From Volvox africanus (lineage: Eukaryota; Chlorophyta; Chlorophyceae; Chlamydomonadales; Volvocaceae), in assembly GCA_030268105.1 (NCBI GenBank), contig BSDZ01000079.1:186001-250000 (forward strand): a DNA stretch of 64,000 bases, in the 5' to 3' direction. Of this stretch, positions 46,942 to 57,795 are shown one piece after another. Position 1 is the stretch's first letter. Each line of letters opens with the position of its first letter. The translations under genes were made by a program, and so were the position numbers. A model generated the notes under the pieces. It did not search any database, had not been told where the DNA came from, and saw nothing but the letters and a program-made list of their open reading frames with translations.

Positions 46942-49900
46942 TCATTGGGCTTGCGTGGCACGTTTGCGGGCTTCTTCGAGCAGGGGTTTCATGTCCTGTG
47001 AGAAGTTGCGTGCCGGTTCCCATGAGTTGTGCTCGTCGGTATACCCTGTCCACTTAACCAAGTACTCGTGTACTGTTCGCTTACGTCGGTGTCGGCCCAC
47101 ACGACGCGCGCGATAATCTAACACCCGCTCCACATCATAAAACTTCTGTTTACCAGCGATCCAGGTCTCGGGAACTGGTTCGATCGCTGTGGGGGCGTTA
47201 GCAGACTCAGGGACGGGTTCCGTACCACGATACGGACGAACAAGCGATACGTGAAACGTGGGGTGAATGGTCATATCAGTGGGCAATGCAAGCTCCACAG
47301 CCACATTCCCAACCATGCGCATGACAGGATACGGACCAATCCAACGGGGTAAGAGTTTTCGGGATCCGTCGGCCAAGGAACGCAAGTTCTTGGTGCTTAG
47401 CAACACGAGTTGCCCCTCCGAAAACGTCACATCCTGCTTGGATTTGTTGTAGTATTCCGTCGTTCGTTGCTGCGCCGCGTCCAAACACGACTTCGCGTCT
47501 GTGATTCGGGACATAAAAGACTTGGCAAAAAGTTTAGCAGCAGGCACGTTCACTTCCAACTCACGCCACACGGGTAGCGCGGGATGAAACCCGTAGTTAA
47601 GAAAGAACGGACTTTTGCCTGTAGAGCGGTTAACAGCGTTGTTAAGCGCGAATTCTGCCGCAGTCAAATATGTATCCCAAACAAGTGGTGTGCGACCAGC
47701 ATAATTGCGCAACATATCACCCAACGTGCGGTTTGTGCGTTCGGTTTGACCATCAGTCTGCGGGTGATACGCCGTGCTCAGGTTGACGCGCATGCCAACT
47801 AGTTTGCAGAGCGCTTCCCAAAACTTAGACGTGAACTGTCCACCGCGGTCCGAGATCACATTTTTGGGAATCCCGTGTAACCGAACTACATTATCGAAAA
47901 ACAAACGTGCGGTTTGCTCAGCCGTGCAGGATGATGTGCATGGTGCTAGGTGAACCATCTTAGTCAGACGGTCGACCATTACGAACACCGCATCGTATCC
48001 CCCCTCAGTTTTGGGCAGCGCGACTACGAAGTCCATGGAAACACTTTCCCAAGGCGCATCCGGGACAGGCAACGGTTGCAACAACCCATGGCCCTTACCG
48101 GACAAAGCCTTATTGCGCTGGCACAGACTGCATGTCTGGACGAAGTTCGCCGCATCCTTAGCCAAACGAGGCCACCAAAAGGAACGTTGCACCAAGTTGA
48201 TCAATCGCTTGCTACCAGGGTGTCCTGCTAACGGGTCCTCGTGGAACCGCGTAAGGATGTCGTAGCGTAGCGCGTCGTCGTTCGGAACGACGATTTGCGT
48301 AGCTGCACCCTCCGTCCGTAGCCAAAGGCCATTCTGCTTGTGAAGGTTTTCTACATTAGCCGGGTCCGCGAACCAGGCGTCTGCGTTGTAGGCAACCTTC
48401 AACCGCTCCGCGAGGTCCGTCGCGATCGGTACCTCCTCGCTACGCGGCCGCACGACGGGCGCTGCCAAAATTGCAGCGTGTAGCGACGGATGTCGACTGA
48501 GAGCATCGGCAATATTCAATTTACCAGAAATATACTCCCAGGTGCAGTTGAACCTAGCTAGATATTCCATCCACCTAGCTTGACGGCGGTTCAACGTCGG
48601 AACGCTTTGCAAAAACGTTAGGGGCTTATGGTCAGTCTTTAAAGTAAACGGGCGTCCCTCGAGGTAACAGCGCCATTCCTTTAAAGCATGCAGCACAGCC
48701 AGAAGCTCCTGTTCCCCGGTGGTGTAGCGAATCTCCGCACCAGAAAACTTCTTACTCGTGAAGGCGATCGGTCGCCCTTCCTGTAACAATACAGCGCCGC
48801 TTCCAAATATTGAGGCATCAGACACTACCTCAACACGAAATGGCAACGAGTAATCGGGGAATGCAAGGGTGACATCTTCGGCAACGATCTGTTTGAGCTC
48901 TTCGAATGCCCGCTGGCATTGCGACGTCCACGACTCGAGCGAAACGAAAACGCCTTTGCGAGTTAAGTTAGTAAGCGGGGCCGCAATGATGGAATATTTT
49001 TCAATGAACTTCCGGAAATAATTGGTCAAGCCAAGGAACTTACGCAGCTCCGTGAGGTTCTGAGGCGCGGGCCAATCGCGAACCACGGCGACCTTCCGCG
49101 GGTCCATCTTCACACCGGTGGCCGACACAATGTGGCCCAAATATTCCACCTGAGGCTGCGCCCAAAAGCATTTGGCGCGTTTAGCAAACAATTGCTCCCG
49201 CCTCATAACGTCGAGCACGAGCCGAAGATGCTCCAAGTGCTCCTCGCGCGTTTTAGAATATACCAAGATGTCATCCAGGTAGCAAACAACGAACCTGTCG
49301 ATAAACGGCCTAAACATTCGGTCCATAACCGCCTGAAACGTCGCAGGGGCATTAGTCAAACCAAACGATAGGACCGTATACTCAAAGTGACCGAAGGGCG
49401 TCCGAAAAGCGGTTTTCGGGATATCAGAGGCAGCGATGCGAATCTGATTGTAGCCCTGTTGTAAGTCAATTGAGGAAAAATAAGCCGAGCCCTTCAGCTT
49501 ATCCAACAGGTCGTCAACGCGTGGCAAAGGATAGCGATTTTTCACCGTGTTCGCATTTAACCCCCGGTAATCGATGCACATGCGCAAGGTCCCATCCTTC
49601 TTACCGACAAACAAAATCGGTGCAGAATACGGGGATGTGCTGGGGCGTATCATACCCTTCGCGAGTAAATCCGTCACCTGGCGCTTTACCTCGTCCAGCT
49701 CCAATGGACTCAACCTGTACATTGGCCGGGCCGTAGGCTGCGCTCCAGGCATGAGAGGGATTGTGTGATCAACAGGACGCATAGGTGGTAGCCCAGGGAT
49801 ATCTTTAAAGACGTCCTCATACTGCGACAGTAGGGCCTCAACCTCAGGATCCGCAGAAATCTGCGCGGTGGTGACACAACAGCTCACCCGCGGCCTTAAA

Positions 49901-51003
49901 AGCAGTCCGTGGGCACCCTTCCGTAACAAACGGACGGCCTCCTTACGCCCGACTAGCTCTGGTTCGATTCGCGCGGCCATTGCGGTCACAGCGAAATTAA
50001 CCATAGGCACCGCCTCAGTTTCGCCCTCCTTTGGTGTGACATGTTCGAACGACAGGAAAGGTACCTTAATCGACAGAGTACCCTTGCACATATGCAGGGT
50101 TGCGGTCTCCATGTCGATGCGCGCGCGGTACTGTAGTAATGTCGACGACCCCATTATGTACGGTGCAGTCTCTGCTAAGCCCTGCAGCACGTACGGCCGG
50201 GTCACAACACGCAAAGGGCCTAACGATAGGCTAAGGGTAATCCTGCCCACGATGGGATGCTTACCCCCGTCAGCAAGGGTAACCTGTGGACAATCAGACG
50301 ACTCTGGGGACAACCCCAGCGCATTCACCTCTGCGACAGAGATGAAGTCGTCGCTGGCACCGGTGTCAACAAGTGCCTTCAGAGTACGGCCATTCAAACC
50401 GATCTGAACCACAGGGACACGGTTATCTACGAGCGACTGCCCAGCAGACAACGTCAGTGCACTTAAGGCGGGTCCGTAACCAACGGCACCCCCATCAGGA
50501 GCGTCGTACCAAACGTCAACCGAGTAGGATAGGTGTGGCCACGGAGCCAACGTACCCTCCCAATCCACACCATTAAACAAAACGGTGCCCGGCTCGAACC
50601 GGTGGACATGCCGCATACCCCTTAACGATGCCTCTGCCTTGCGCCGACGGAAAGCGGGGAGTAAAACACATGCGGCAGTGTCTGGATATTGACGCCTACA
50701 CCTCCTGTACATGGCCAACTGTTCCGACATCTCACGCAGAGACGAGGGGATGAACAAAACCACGTGGTTGGACAGATCGATAGACGACAGGGGACGGCGA
50801 GGTGTAAACACATTACACAACGGATCGAAGCAGAGAAGTCCCGTGCGTCCGTCAAGCGTGATGCGTCGCGCAATGACTCGCTCGATGTGTCCAAGTACAC
50901 AAGGCAACAATGCCTTAACGGCTGGCCGTAAGGATGACCACCGACCACGCGTTAGTTCAGAAATCCCGGGTGGTGCCCCCTCCACAGGAACCCGGGCAAG
51001 CCC
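46942..51003 (-). CDS. pol: Copy 6 Pol polyprotein, intact, readthrough frame
   Basis: Full 1347-residue frame of the L284/H882/T912/N930/A1026 haplotype. Private or rare changes are Cys-to-Arg near residue 113 and Arg-to-Trp near 142 (the latter also in copy 7), both in the unassigned N-terminal domain. Although pol is open, gag upstream is truncated, so expression by readthrough from this copy is doubtful. Confidence 0.94.
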   Translation of the reverse strand, partial: GLARVPVEGAPPGISELTRGRWSSLRPAVKALLPCVLGHIERVIARRITLDGRTGLLCFDPLCNVFTPRRPLSSIDLSNHVVLFIPSSLREMSEQLAMYRRCRRQYPDTAACVLLPAFRRRKAEASLRGMRHVHRFEPGTVLFNGVDWEGTLAPWPHLSYSVDVWYDAPDGGAVGYGPALSALTLSAGQSLVDNRVPVVQIGLNGRTLKALVDTGASDDFISVAEVNALGLSPESSDCPQVTLADGGKHPIVGRITLSLSLGPLRVVTRPYVLQGLAETAPYIMGSSTLLQYRARIDMETATLHMCKGTLSIKVPFLSFEHVTPKEGETEAVPMVNFAVTAMAARIEPELVGRKEAVRLLRKGAHGLLLRPRVSCCVTTAQISADPEVEALLSQYEDVFKDIPGLPPMRPVDHTIPLMPGAQPTARPMYRLSPLELDEVKRQVTDLLAKGMIRPSTSPYSAPILFVGKKDGTLRMCIDYRGLNANTVKNRYPLPRVDDLLDKLKGSAYFSSIDLQQGYNQIRIAASDIPKTAFRTPFGHFEYTVLSFGLTNAPATFQAVMDRMFRPFIDRFVVCYLDDILVYSKTREEHLEHLRLVLDVMRREQLFAKRAKCFWAQPQVEYLGHIVSATGVKMDPRKVAVVRDWPAPQNLTELRKFLGLTNYFRKFIEKYSIIAAPLTNLTRKGVFVSLESWTSQCQRAFEELKQIVAEDVTLAFPDYSLPFRVEVVSDASIFGSGAVLLQEGRPIAFTSKKFSGAEIRYTTGEQELLAVLHALKEWRCYLEGRPFTLKTDHKPLTFLQSVPTLNRRQARWMEYLARFNCTWEYISGKLNIADALSRHPSLHAAILAAPVVRPRSEEVPIATDLAERLKVAYNADAWFADPANVENLHKQNGLWLRTEGAATQIVVPNDDALRYDILTRFHEDPLAGHPGSKRLINLVQRSFWWPRLAKDAANFVQTCSLCQRNKALSGKGHGLLQPLPVPDAPWESVSMDFVVALPKTEGGYDAVFVMVDRLTKMVHLAPCTSSCTAEQTARLFFDNVVRLHGIPKNVISDRGGQFTSKFWEALCKLVGMRVNLSTAYHPQTDGQTERTNRTLGDMLRNYAGRTPLVWDTYLTAAEFALNNAVNRSTGKSPFFLNYGFHPALPVWRELEVNVPAAKLFAKSFMSRITDAKSCLDAAQQRTTEYYNKSKQDVTFSEGQLVLLSTKNLRSLADGSRKLLPRWIGPYPVMRMVGNVAVELALPTDMTIHPTFHVSLVRPYRGTEPVPESANAPTAIEPVPETWIAGKQKFYDVERVLDYRARRVGRHRRKRTVHEYLVKWTGYTDEHNSWEPARNFSQDMKPLLEEARKRATQAQ

Positions 51004-51972
51004 CTATTTCGGCTGAGGTACAAACGGCGGCATTAGAGGGCAATCCTTCGTAGAATGGCTCTCCGCACACCGTAGACAAACGTTGGCCAATTTTCGACGC
51101 TCGAATTCGGAACGATTGCAATTCCATTTTGGCATAAATGTGTCGTCCGTACGAGTACGCTTTGCGTTGGGGTCGGAACGCTGTGCGGCTGCCGACGACG
51201 GCGCACCACCACGCTTCCTGTTCCTAGCTGGGTCCGAGCTCGGACCTGCTCCTCCTGTACCACGGACACCCGAGCTAGCGCCCCCGCGCGCCTTGCGCTG
51301 CCCGTTGCCGCGTCGCGTCGCGGCAGTAGGCGTGGGGCGGGTCGCGCCGAGGTCCTGGTCGAGAGCTACAGCTTCCCCAAGCGGATCCTGCACTTGCACG
51401 GCATTTGCACGAGGGGCAGACTTGACTTCTTCCTCGCCGGCAAGAAGTCGTATCTCCGCGCCTTTAGCAAAAGCGACCAACGCGTCATACGACTTGATCT
51501 GCGCTCCAACCAAGTCAGTGGCGCACCATTTAGCCAAAAGTTTCGTTAGGCCTCGCCTAAACCAAAAGACACGCTCAGATTCGGTGAGGTCAGCAATGGG
51601 AGTCACAAGTGCTTCGAAGCGTGACTGGTACGCAGGTACATTTTCATCCCGACGCATGTGGTAGCTACCCGCTGCCAAAACGTTACGAGCTTCCACATCG
51701 CGTGCTTGAACCTCAGTAGCGAATCGTGCGAGCAAAGCGGCGACTAACTCGTCAAAAGTATAGCTGCCCCGGGCGTTGGTCCAATTGCGATACCAGTCCT
51801 TCGCTGCGCCCTCGAGGGTGTTACCAACGAAGAGACACCTGATACCGTCATTGTCGCCACCATGAACAGCTTGGAGGTACTTTTTAGCGTCACGCACGTA
51901 CGCACGAGTTGCATCCGCTATGCTATGCCCTGGTGTCTTGTCGGTCAGCGAAATATTGAGCCTAGGAACGGG
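51004..51972 (-). pseudogene. gag: Copy 6 Gag, N-terminus deleted
   Basis: About 520 bp are missing at 51972/51973 relative to the other copies. The deletion removes roughly the first 90 gag codons, leader exon 2 and the intron acceptor, and joins gag directly to sequence upstream of the leader acceptor. The remaining core, basic linker and zinc knuckle are intact, and the frame is open a few codons into the fused leader. The gag sequence carries the RTRT variant of copies 1 and 2 while its pol is of the copy 3-5 type, so copy 6 is a recombinant. Confidence 0.88.
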
Positions 51973-52031
51973 CGTACACTTACACAACAAGTGCAGCAAT
52001 CTAAGTAAAAGCAATTAAAAAAATTACAAAC

Positions 52032-52119
52032 CGGAAGCGGCGGCGTCCAAAACGGCGCGGCCCAAGTCTTCGGCAAAAGTATCTAGCGGTCCTCGTGGTT
52101 CGTCGCTGGAACTCGCCAT
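52032..52119 (-). CDS. Copy 6 leader exon 1 (candidate, orphaned)
   Basis: ATG at 52119, same 31-codon frame and donor as the other copies. The matching acceptor and exon 2 are deleted. Confidence 0.4.
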
Positions 52120-52186
52120 AGAAAGAACCTACTTCCGATTAGACAAAGAGAGACAGTTAGGCAACGAACCGGTCTCGATACCAAAT

Positions 52187-53011
52187 TGTTGTACCTCTCG
52201 TTCGCGTTTGCTCATGAGTATCTGCACGTCTGGAGACTATCGACACCGATGCGCGAGCACTTGCAAGTACAGCAAGGCAAGCGAGAGCAAACAGAGACAG
52301 CGGAAGACTTCAAGACGAAGAGAGATATAACTTACGGTCTTACAGATCGGAATGATGCAATGGACGAAATCGCCGTCAGCGCCGGAAGCAAGCAATCATC
52401 ACGCGGCGGTGATTAGCGAAGTTCAGGCTTTAGCTCGGGCTAAGTAGGATCTCGTATAGCAATAGTAATGTAGAACACACAAGTGTTCTCCGGTATCGAA
52501 TGTCTTATCTTGCTTAGCCGTCCTCGCATCTGTTATACTCACAGCATCGCAATGCCGTACGATTCACATCAGGAGGCCGATCCTAGATGTGACAACCCTA
52601 CTGCGTCTAGGCGATGTCTACGCATAACAATGTATAAGCCTTTCCGGCATTCGCATGATGCAAGGGTCCGGATAACGATATCCGGTTGCAGGGCATGCAT
52701 CGCGACAAGTGCGGCACTCTCAACGTGTGCTTTAATGAAGTAATATTATATCAGATAATATTACTTATCGTTTTGTAGCACGAGCATAATGCGCACTTCA
52801 ATGCTTCGGGCTTTCATGCATGCTAGGCGGATTTGCCATGATGCGATGTCGCGATGGATAATGACAACATGCCAAATGCATATATAAATGTACACGAATA
52901 CATTTATATCATGCAGATTCATTCATATGCAATGCGTTCATCACAAAAGCACTTCGCCTCGTAGGATCGCGTCGACCTACGCGTCGGCGGGAAATGAACC
53001 GTAGCACAACA
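52187..53011 (-). repeat. Terminal 5' LTR of the family A array (825 bp)
   Basis: This is the outer LTR of copy 6; beyond ACAACA the flank reads ATCGAATCG. It mixes variants: GGATCTCGTATAG as in the LTRs at 32760-46058 but CACGTCTGG as in those at 19460 and 26108. ATCGA would be the target-site copy, but its partner at the other array end is lost. Confidence 0.93.
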
Positions 53012-54242
53012 ATCGAATCGTCTGACTACAGACTAGGGTGAGGGCTGACCCTTAGACTGTAGGATGTGAGGACGCACCCTATCTGAGGGGGAATACTTGT
53101 AGTATCCTGAGGTATCTACGGGCAGTGTCAAAGGATCCTGGACCTTAGATGGTCATCCTTCCGATCGGGACTTTGTTGGCCGACACAACAGAGATACAAC
53201 ACACCGATACTTACCTTTTCACCGACGACTCCACGAACGCCACCGTTCCCGGTCTCACTTCCTCCCTCCCGTGTGCCCTCCCTTCCTCCCTCGCTTTCCC
53301 GTTGTCGGCGATGATGGTGGTGCTTTGTCGGCGGTGGTGGTGGTGGCGGTGGGGTTCGTGGAGCCGTCGGTGGAAAGGTAAGTATCGGTTCCCTACCCCA
53401 CTTCGCTCCCGGTCTCACTCCCTCCCTCCCGTGTGCCCTCCCTTCCTCCCTCCCTTCCCCGTTGTCGGCGATGATGGTGGTGCTTTGTCGGCGGCGGTGG
53501 TGGTGGCGGTGGGGTTCGTGGAGCCGTCGGTGGAACCGCCTCCATCGACGCAGAACCGCCACGTCCGCCATCACAGCCATCGTCGCCACAACCGCTGTAA
53601 GTATTCTGGGGTATCTACGGGTTGTGTTCATTATTGGACGTTATACTGACATTTTCGCTTTGGCCTTCGTAGGCGGAAACAACAGAGGTTCACCATTAGA
53701 ATCGAAACGGGTAAGACCTTGTACAAAATCGAGCTAGTTGGTTACACATGTATGTAGATACTTGTCCGACTGAGGGAACACTTGCAGGGATGTATCGCTC
53801 CAGAGTGGTGAATCACCCTTCCCCTTGGTTGTGAGTATATACTGCTACTGACATCTTCCGATTGACTGCTTTTGAAGGCGGACAGAACATAGCTTCACCA
53901 GTCAAATTACCCGCCGACCTCCCTTCCTCCCTCCCTTCCTCGTTGTCGGCGATGATGGGGGTGCTTTGTCGGCAGCGGCGGTGGAGGTGGTGGCGGACGG
54001 AGGGAGGGAGGGAGAGAGGTTACCATTCCCACCATCGCCACCGCCGCCACCACGGACACATACGCTACTACCGCTACCGCCGCATCTACCGCCACCAAGG
54101 AGACCGACGCCAAGATAGCCGACACCGCCTCCATCGACGCAGAACCGCCACATCCGCCACCACAGCCATCGTCGCCACCACCGCTGTAAGTATTCTGGGG
54201 TATCTACGGGTTGTGTTCATTATTAGACGTTATACTGACATT
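53012..54242. repeat. Composite repeat with inverted, diverged satellite units and intron-like signals
   Basis: A 44-bp forward satellite piece (53202-53245) is followed by two diverged monomers in reverse orientation (53246-53537, spacing 160 bp) and a third partial one near 53920-53995. A separate motif, GTAAGTATTCTGGGGTATC then TACGGG, occurs at 53597 and 54186, with a diverged version at 53098. A repeat of about 115 bp is shared by 53528-53651 and 54126-54242. Between them, CTTCGTAG|GCGGAAAC (near 53674) and TTTTGAAG|GCGGACAG (near 53880) look like acceptors before similar mini-exons. This could be a decayed gene or a larger repeat; I see no intact coding frame. Confidence 0.6.
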
Positions 54243-54306
54243 TACTGATAGTCATGCACTAATAACGCTTATCGTCATGTTAGGTCACATCAACCAATGC
54301 ACTGAT

Positions 54307-54380
54307 TGTTGTATCTCTCCTTCTTCACTCATGCACTTTATCTGCGCGTCTGAACGTTAGACACTAGTGTAGTCGGAATC
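54307..54380 (-). repeat. Possible relic LTR end related to family A
   Basis: TTGTTGTATCTCTCC followed by similar text up to TCTGCGCGTCTGAACG resembles the minus-oriented family A LTR end (TTGTTGTACCTCTCG ... TCTGCACGTCTGGAG). The similarity fades after about 70 bp. It may be a third, older LTR family. Confidence 0.4.
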
Positions 54381-56152
54381 AATGGATAGGCGGATGATGG
54401 GAGGTTGGGTGACAGTGGTGCTCTGATGCTCAGGTCGCAGTGCCCAGCTTAAACTTGATCTACATCTGTTCTATGAGGAGGCCCTGAAAAGGTTGAGGAG
54501 AGCAGCAATAGGAAAGGGAGTTTTCGTAAGCAAGGGGGCCCAGAGAATTAAGAGTTACCTTCAAGAAACCAAATGTACCTGCTTCCTGAGAATTTAAATA
54601 CCAGTGCCACTCACTAAAAATTTACCTACGTCCTCCAGTAGGCAGGACCATTGGCACGGGGTTCATGCATTGAATAAGGATGTGAGGAAAGCTCCCGTCA
54701 TGTGCCAAGACAAGGCTAACAACATATGCTGCCGCACCAGGATTTTGCTACCCCGTCATTTGATCACAGTAAGCATAAGAGCCATGAGGCTCCACCCTGT
54801 TTTGGGGGGAGGCAGTGGGTCCCCGAGGTCACCCATCACTTGGTGGCATGGCATGTTGTGGCAGGTGCACAACGAAGTGTTTGCTGTGGGTCTCAGTTCC
54901 CCAGGATCCTAAGGGACTTGGATGGATGGCAGGGAGGGATTAAGGGGTCAGGGATAATACAGAGATGCCTGCAGCAGCTGAGTGGAATGGAGATGGGAAA
55001 GGTATAAAATGCAAATCTTGAGCCAAGGCGAGCAAACGATGCAAATGGTCAAAACCCTCGCAAAACTCACACATACGTTCACTGCCATTCTCGCTCATGC
55101 CATGGTGTCCCTATAGGCCTTTATATTGAAGGCAACCACTGAACTGCACACCGCTTTAACCGCATCCGTTTGTGTAATTTCTGGGTGATACTTTCGTCAT
55201 CATGGCGCCTTCATTGTTACGCAGTTGGAACCCTAAATGTGAAGACCCTTAACATTGCTTTGGGTGCTCAAGAACTTCGTACGAATGATGAGTCCTCAAT
55301 ACGCACCATCAAGGCTAAGTTAACAACTGGGGAAATTCCAGTTCATCCTGCGCTGCACTTACACAAAGAATAAAGAATGACATATGTTTTACGTGGACGC
55401 ATCGCACCACATCGAACACTGAACCGCACTGCAATTCAGGTTCCTCCTTCTTGCTCTCTCCTCTTCCTCCCTCCGCTTCACTGAAAGGAGCACCCTGCTG
55501 CAGAAGTGATCCACCACAACCCTCAACCTACACGTGCTCAGCTAAGCCAAAAGGATTGCATCCCGTGCAGCATTACTGCCGTATACGTCCGTCACCATTT
55601 GGTACTTGGCGGGCAGTGGTACTGCTGCCGACTTGAGTTCGGACTCCACTATCACGAATACATCTCCAGCGTCGCTGTTACCATGGCGAAACGCCTCCCT
55701 GGACCCTGCATGTGGCCCAACATCAGCAAAAAAAACCCTTCTTGGAGCACTCCATGCTGAGCCATTTTCCTGCATGCAGGATGCGGGGTGGAGCTTGTGA
55801 GATGAGGGGAGTAGATGGAGGCGGGAGAGAGAGGAGAAGAGCCACGAGAGAGGGGGAAGGAAATATGGTGGAACGTGTGGCGCTTGCAACAATGCCCTGC
55901 TGCAAACCTCTCTCGGCAAAGTTGGAACCTGAGCCCAAATCTTGGTAATAAGCAGCATTCTCATCCAGTTCGAATTCAATTTAGCAAAAACAGCAACACA
56001 GAAAGGGATAGAATCACAATCCCAGTCTTTAACTGTGTGCTTTCCTCATTATTACGCGGTTTTCACTCTTACCGCACAATCTGGCACGACCGCGCCGCGA
56101 AATGACGACCATTCATTTTCCAGGTCCTGATATGGCAGACATCGGCCGAAAG
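54381..56152. other. Unassigned sequence, no gene recognised
   Basis: Base composition differs from the flanking repeats. Short frames exist on both strands (for example 54604-54912 plus and 55542-55979 minus, 145 codons), but none shows a familiar domain or clear codon bias. GGTATAAAATGC near 54999 is TATA-like. CT-rich and GA-rich runs occur near 55440-55480 and 55815-55860. This may be the only non-repeat host DNA in the window. Confidence 0.5.
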
Positions 56153-56505
56153 TGTTGTGCTACGGTTCATTTCCCGCCAATGCGTAGGTCGATGCGATCC
56201 TACAAGGCGAAGTGTTATCTTGACGAACGCATGAATGATTATTGCATATGAATGAACCTGCATGATATAGATGTATTCGCATACATTTATATATGCATTT
56301 GGCATGTTATCATTATCCATCGCGACATCGCATCATGGCAAATCCGCCTAGCATGCATGAAATACCGAATCATTGAAGTGCGCATTATGCTCGTGCTATG
56401 AAACTATAAGTAATATTATTTGATATAATATTACTTCATTACAGCACACGTTTAGAGCGCCGCACTCATCGTGATGCATGCCTTGCAACCGAATATCATT
56501 ATTCG
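56153..56505 (+). repeat. Old family A LTR fragment (first ~353 bp)
   Basis: It starts TGTTGTGCTACGG after GAAAG and matches the first part of the family A LTR with many substitutions (for example GAATATCATTATTCG against GGATATCGTTATCCG). It is interrupted after ATTCG by a complete LTR of the same family. The rest of this LTR should lie beyond the window. Confidence 0.85.
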
Positions 56506-57329
56506 TGTTGTGCTACGGTTCATTTCCCGCTGACGCGTAGGTCGACGCGATCCTACGAGGCGAAGTGCTTTTGTGATGAACGCATTACATATGAATGAAT
56601 CTGCATGATATAAATGTATTCGCATATATTTATATATGCATCTGGCATGTTGTCAATATCCATCGCGACATCGCATCATGGCAAATCCGCCTAGCATGCA
56701 TGAATGACCGAATCATTGAAGTGCGCATTATGCTCGTGCTATGAAACGATAAGTAATATTATCTGATATAATATTACTTCATTAAAGCACACGTTGAGAG
56801 CGCCGCACTTGTCGCGATGCATGCCCTGCAACCGGATATCGTTATCCGGACCCTTGCATCATGCGAATGCCGGAAAGGCTTATACGTTGTTACGAGTAGA
56901 CATCGCCCATACGCAGTAGGGTTGTCACATCTAGGATCGGCCTCCTAATGTGAATCGTACGGCACTGCGATGCTGCGAGTATAACAGATGCGAGGACGGC
57001 TAAGCTAGACAAGACATTCGATACCGGAGAACACTTGTGTGTTCTACATTACTATTGCTATACGATATTCTACTTAGCCCGAGCTAAGCCTGAACTTCGC
57101 TAATCACCGCCGCGTGATGATTGCTTGCTTCCGGCGCTGACGGCGATTTCGTCCATTGCATCATTCCGATCTGTAAGACCGTAAGTTATATCTCTCTTCG
57201 TCTTGAAGTCTTCCGCTGTCTCTGTTTGCTCTCGCTTGCCTTGCTGTACTTGCAAGTGCTCGCGCATCGGTGTCGATAGTCTCCAGACGTGCAGATACTC
57301 ATGAGCAAACGCGAACGAGAGGTACAACA
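56506..57329 (+). repeat. Family A 5' LTR of the plus-strand element (824 bp)
   Basis: TGTTGT...ACAACA ends, followed by the primer site at 57333-57346. TATAAC is at 56980-56985 and TCGATACC at 57018-57025. It differs from the array LTRs at scattered positions, so it is an independent insertion. Confidence 0.92.
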
Positions 57330-57396
57330 ATTTGGTATCGAGACAGGTTCGTTGCCTAACTGTCTCTCTTTGTCTAATCGGAAGTAGGTTCTTTCT

Positions 57397-57708
57397 ATGG
57401 CAAGTTCCAGCGACGAACCACGAGGACCGCTAGATACTTTGGCCGAAGACCTAGGTCGCGCCGTTTTGGACGCCGCCGCTTCCGGTTTGTAATTGTTTAA
57501 TTGCTTTTGCTTAGATTGCTGCACTTGTTGTGTAAGTGTACGCTCTGAGTCGCAGGTAATCTCAGTGCACCGGCTTTGCTTGCCGCGGCGACTGAGACCG
57601 GCGTTCGTCCGGACCAGTTGGCGACTCTCATTGCCCAAACCACGGAGATCAGGACTCAGCTGGACAATTACTTGCTGAGTTTGCTGAATCTTCTCAAGAG
57701 TACTGTCG
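57397..57708 (+). CDS. Plus-strand element gag leader exons 1 and 2 (candidate)
   Basis: Exon 1 is 57397-57484, intron 57485-57555 (71 nt, GTTTGTAAT...GAGTCGCAG) and exon 2 57556-57708, ending GTCG|GTAGGCTC. Unspliced, exon 1 stops at 57490-57492. This independently inserted and diverged copy keeps both frames and all splice dinucleotides. The predicted second intron is 57709-57835. Confidence 0.48.
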
Positions 57709-57795
57709 GTAGGCTCACCGAATCGCTTTGTACTCTTGCCTTTGCTATAGAAGTCGGCTTCTATTACGCAAACCTAGGGTATCGTTTCGTGCTTC

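Larger units (their letters stand above)
13672..53011 (-). mobile_element. Tandem array of six family A Ty3/gypsy chromovirus copies
   Basis: Six internal regions lie head-to-tail on the minus strand, separated by single 825-bp LTRs at 19460, 26108, 32760, 39409 and 46058, with a terminal 5' LTR at 52187-53011. Successive pol stops are 6648, 6648, 6652, 6649 and 6649 bp apart. Internal regions 2-5 are 5823-5827 bp; copy 6 is 5304 bp. Copy 1 ends without a 3' LTR at the junction with family B gag. Copies are nearly identical but carry private substitutions and indels. A complete single element would be about 7.47 kb. No envelope-like frame is present. Confidence 0.95.

Noticed and set aside
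13672..53011. The tandem array as a pure assembly duplication
   Set aside because: Copies differ by private substitutions, two single-base insertions, a 520-bp deletion and LTR/primer-site subtypes, so a simple duplicated contig does not explain them. Copy number could still be wrong.
55542..55979. 145-codon minus-strand frame in the unassigned region
   Set aside because: No recognisable domain, an overlapping plus-strand frame of similar size, and no start context or bias that would mark it as coding.
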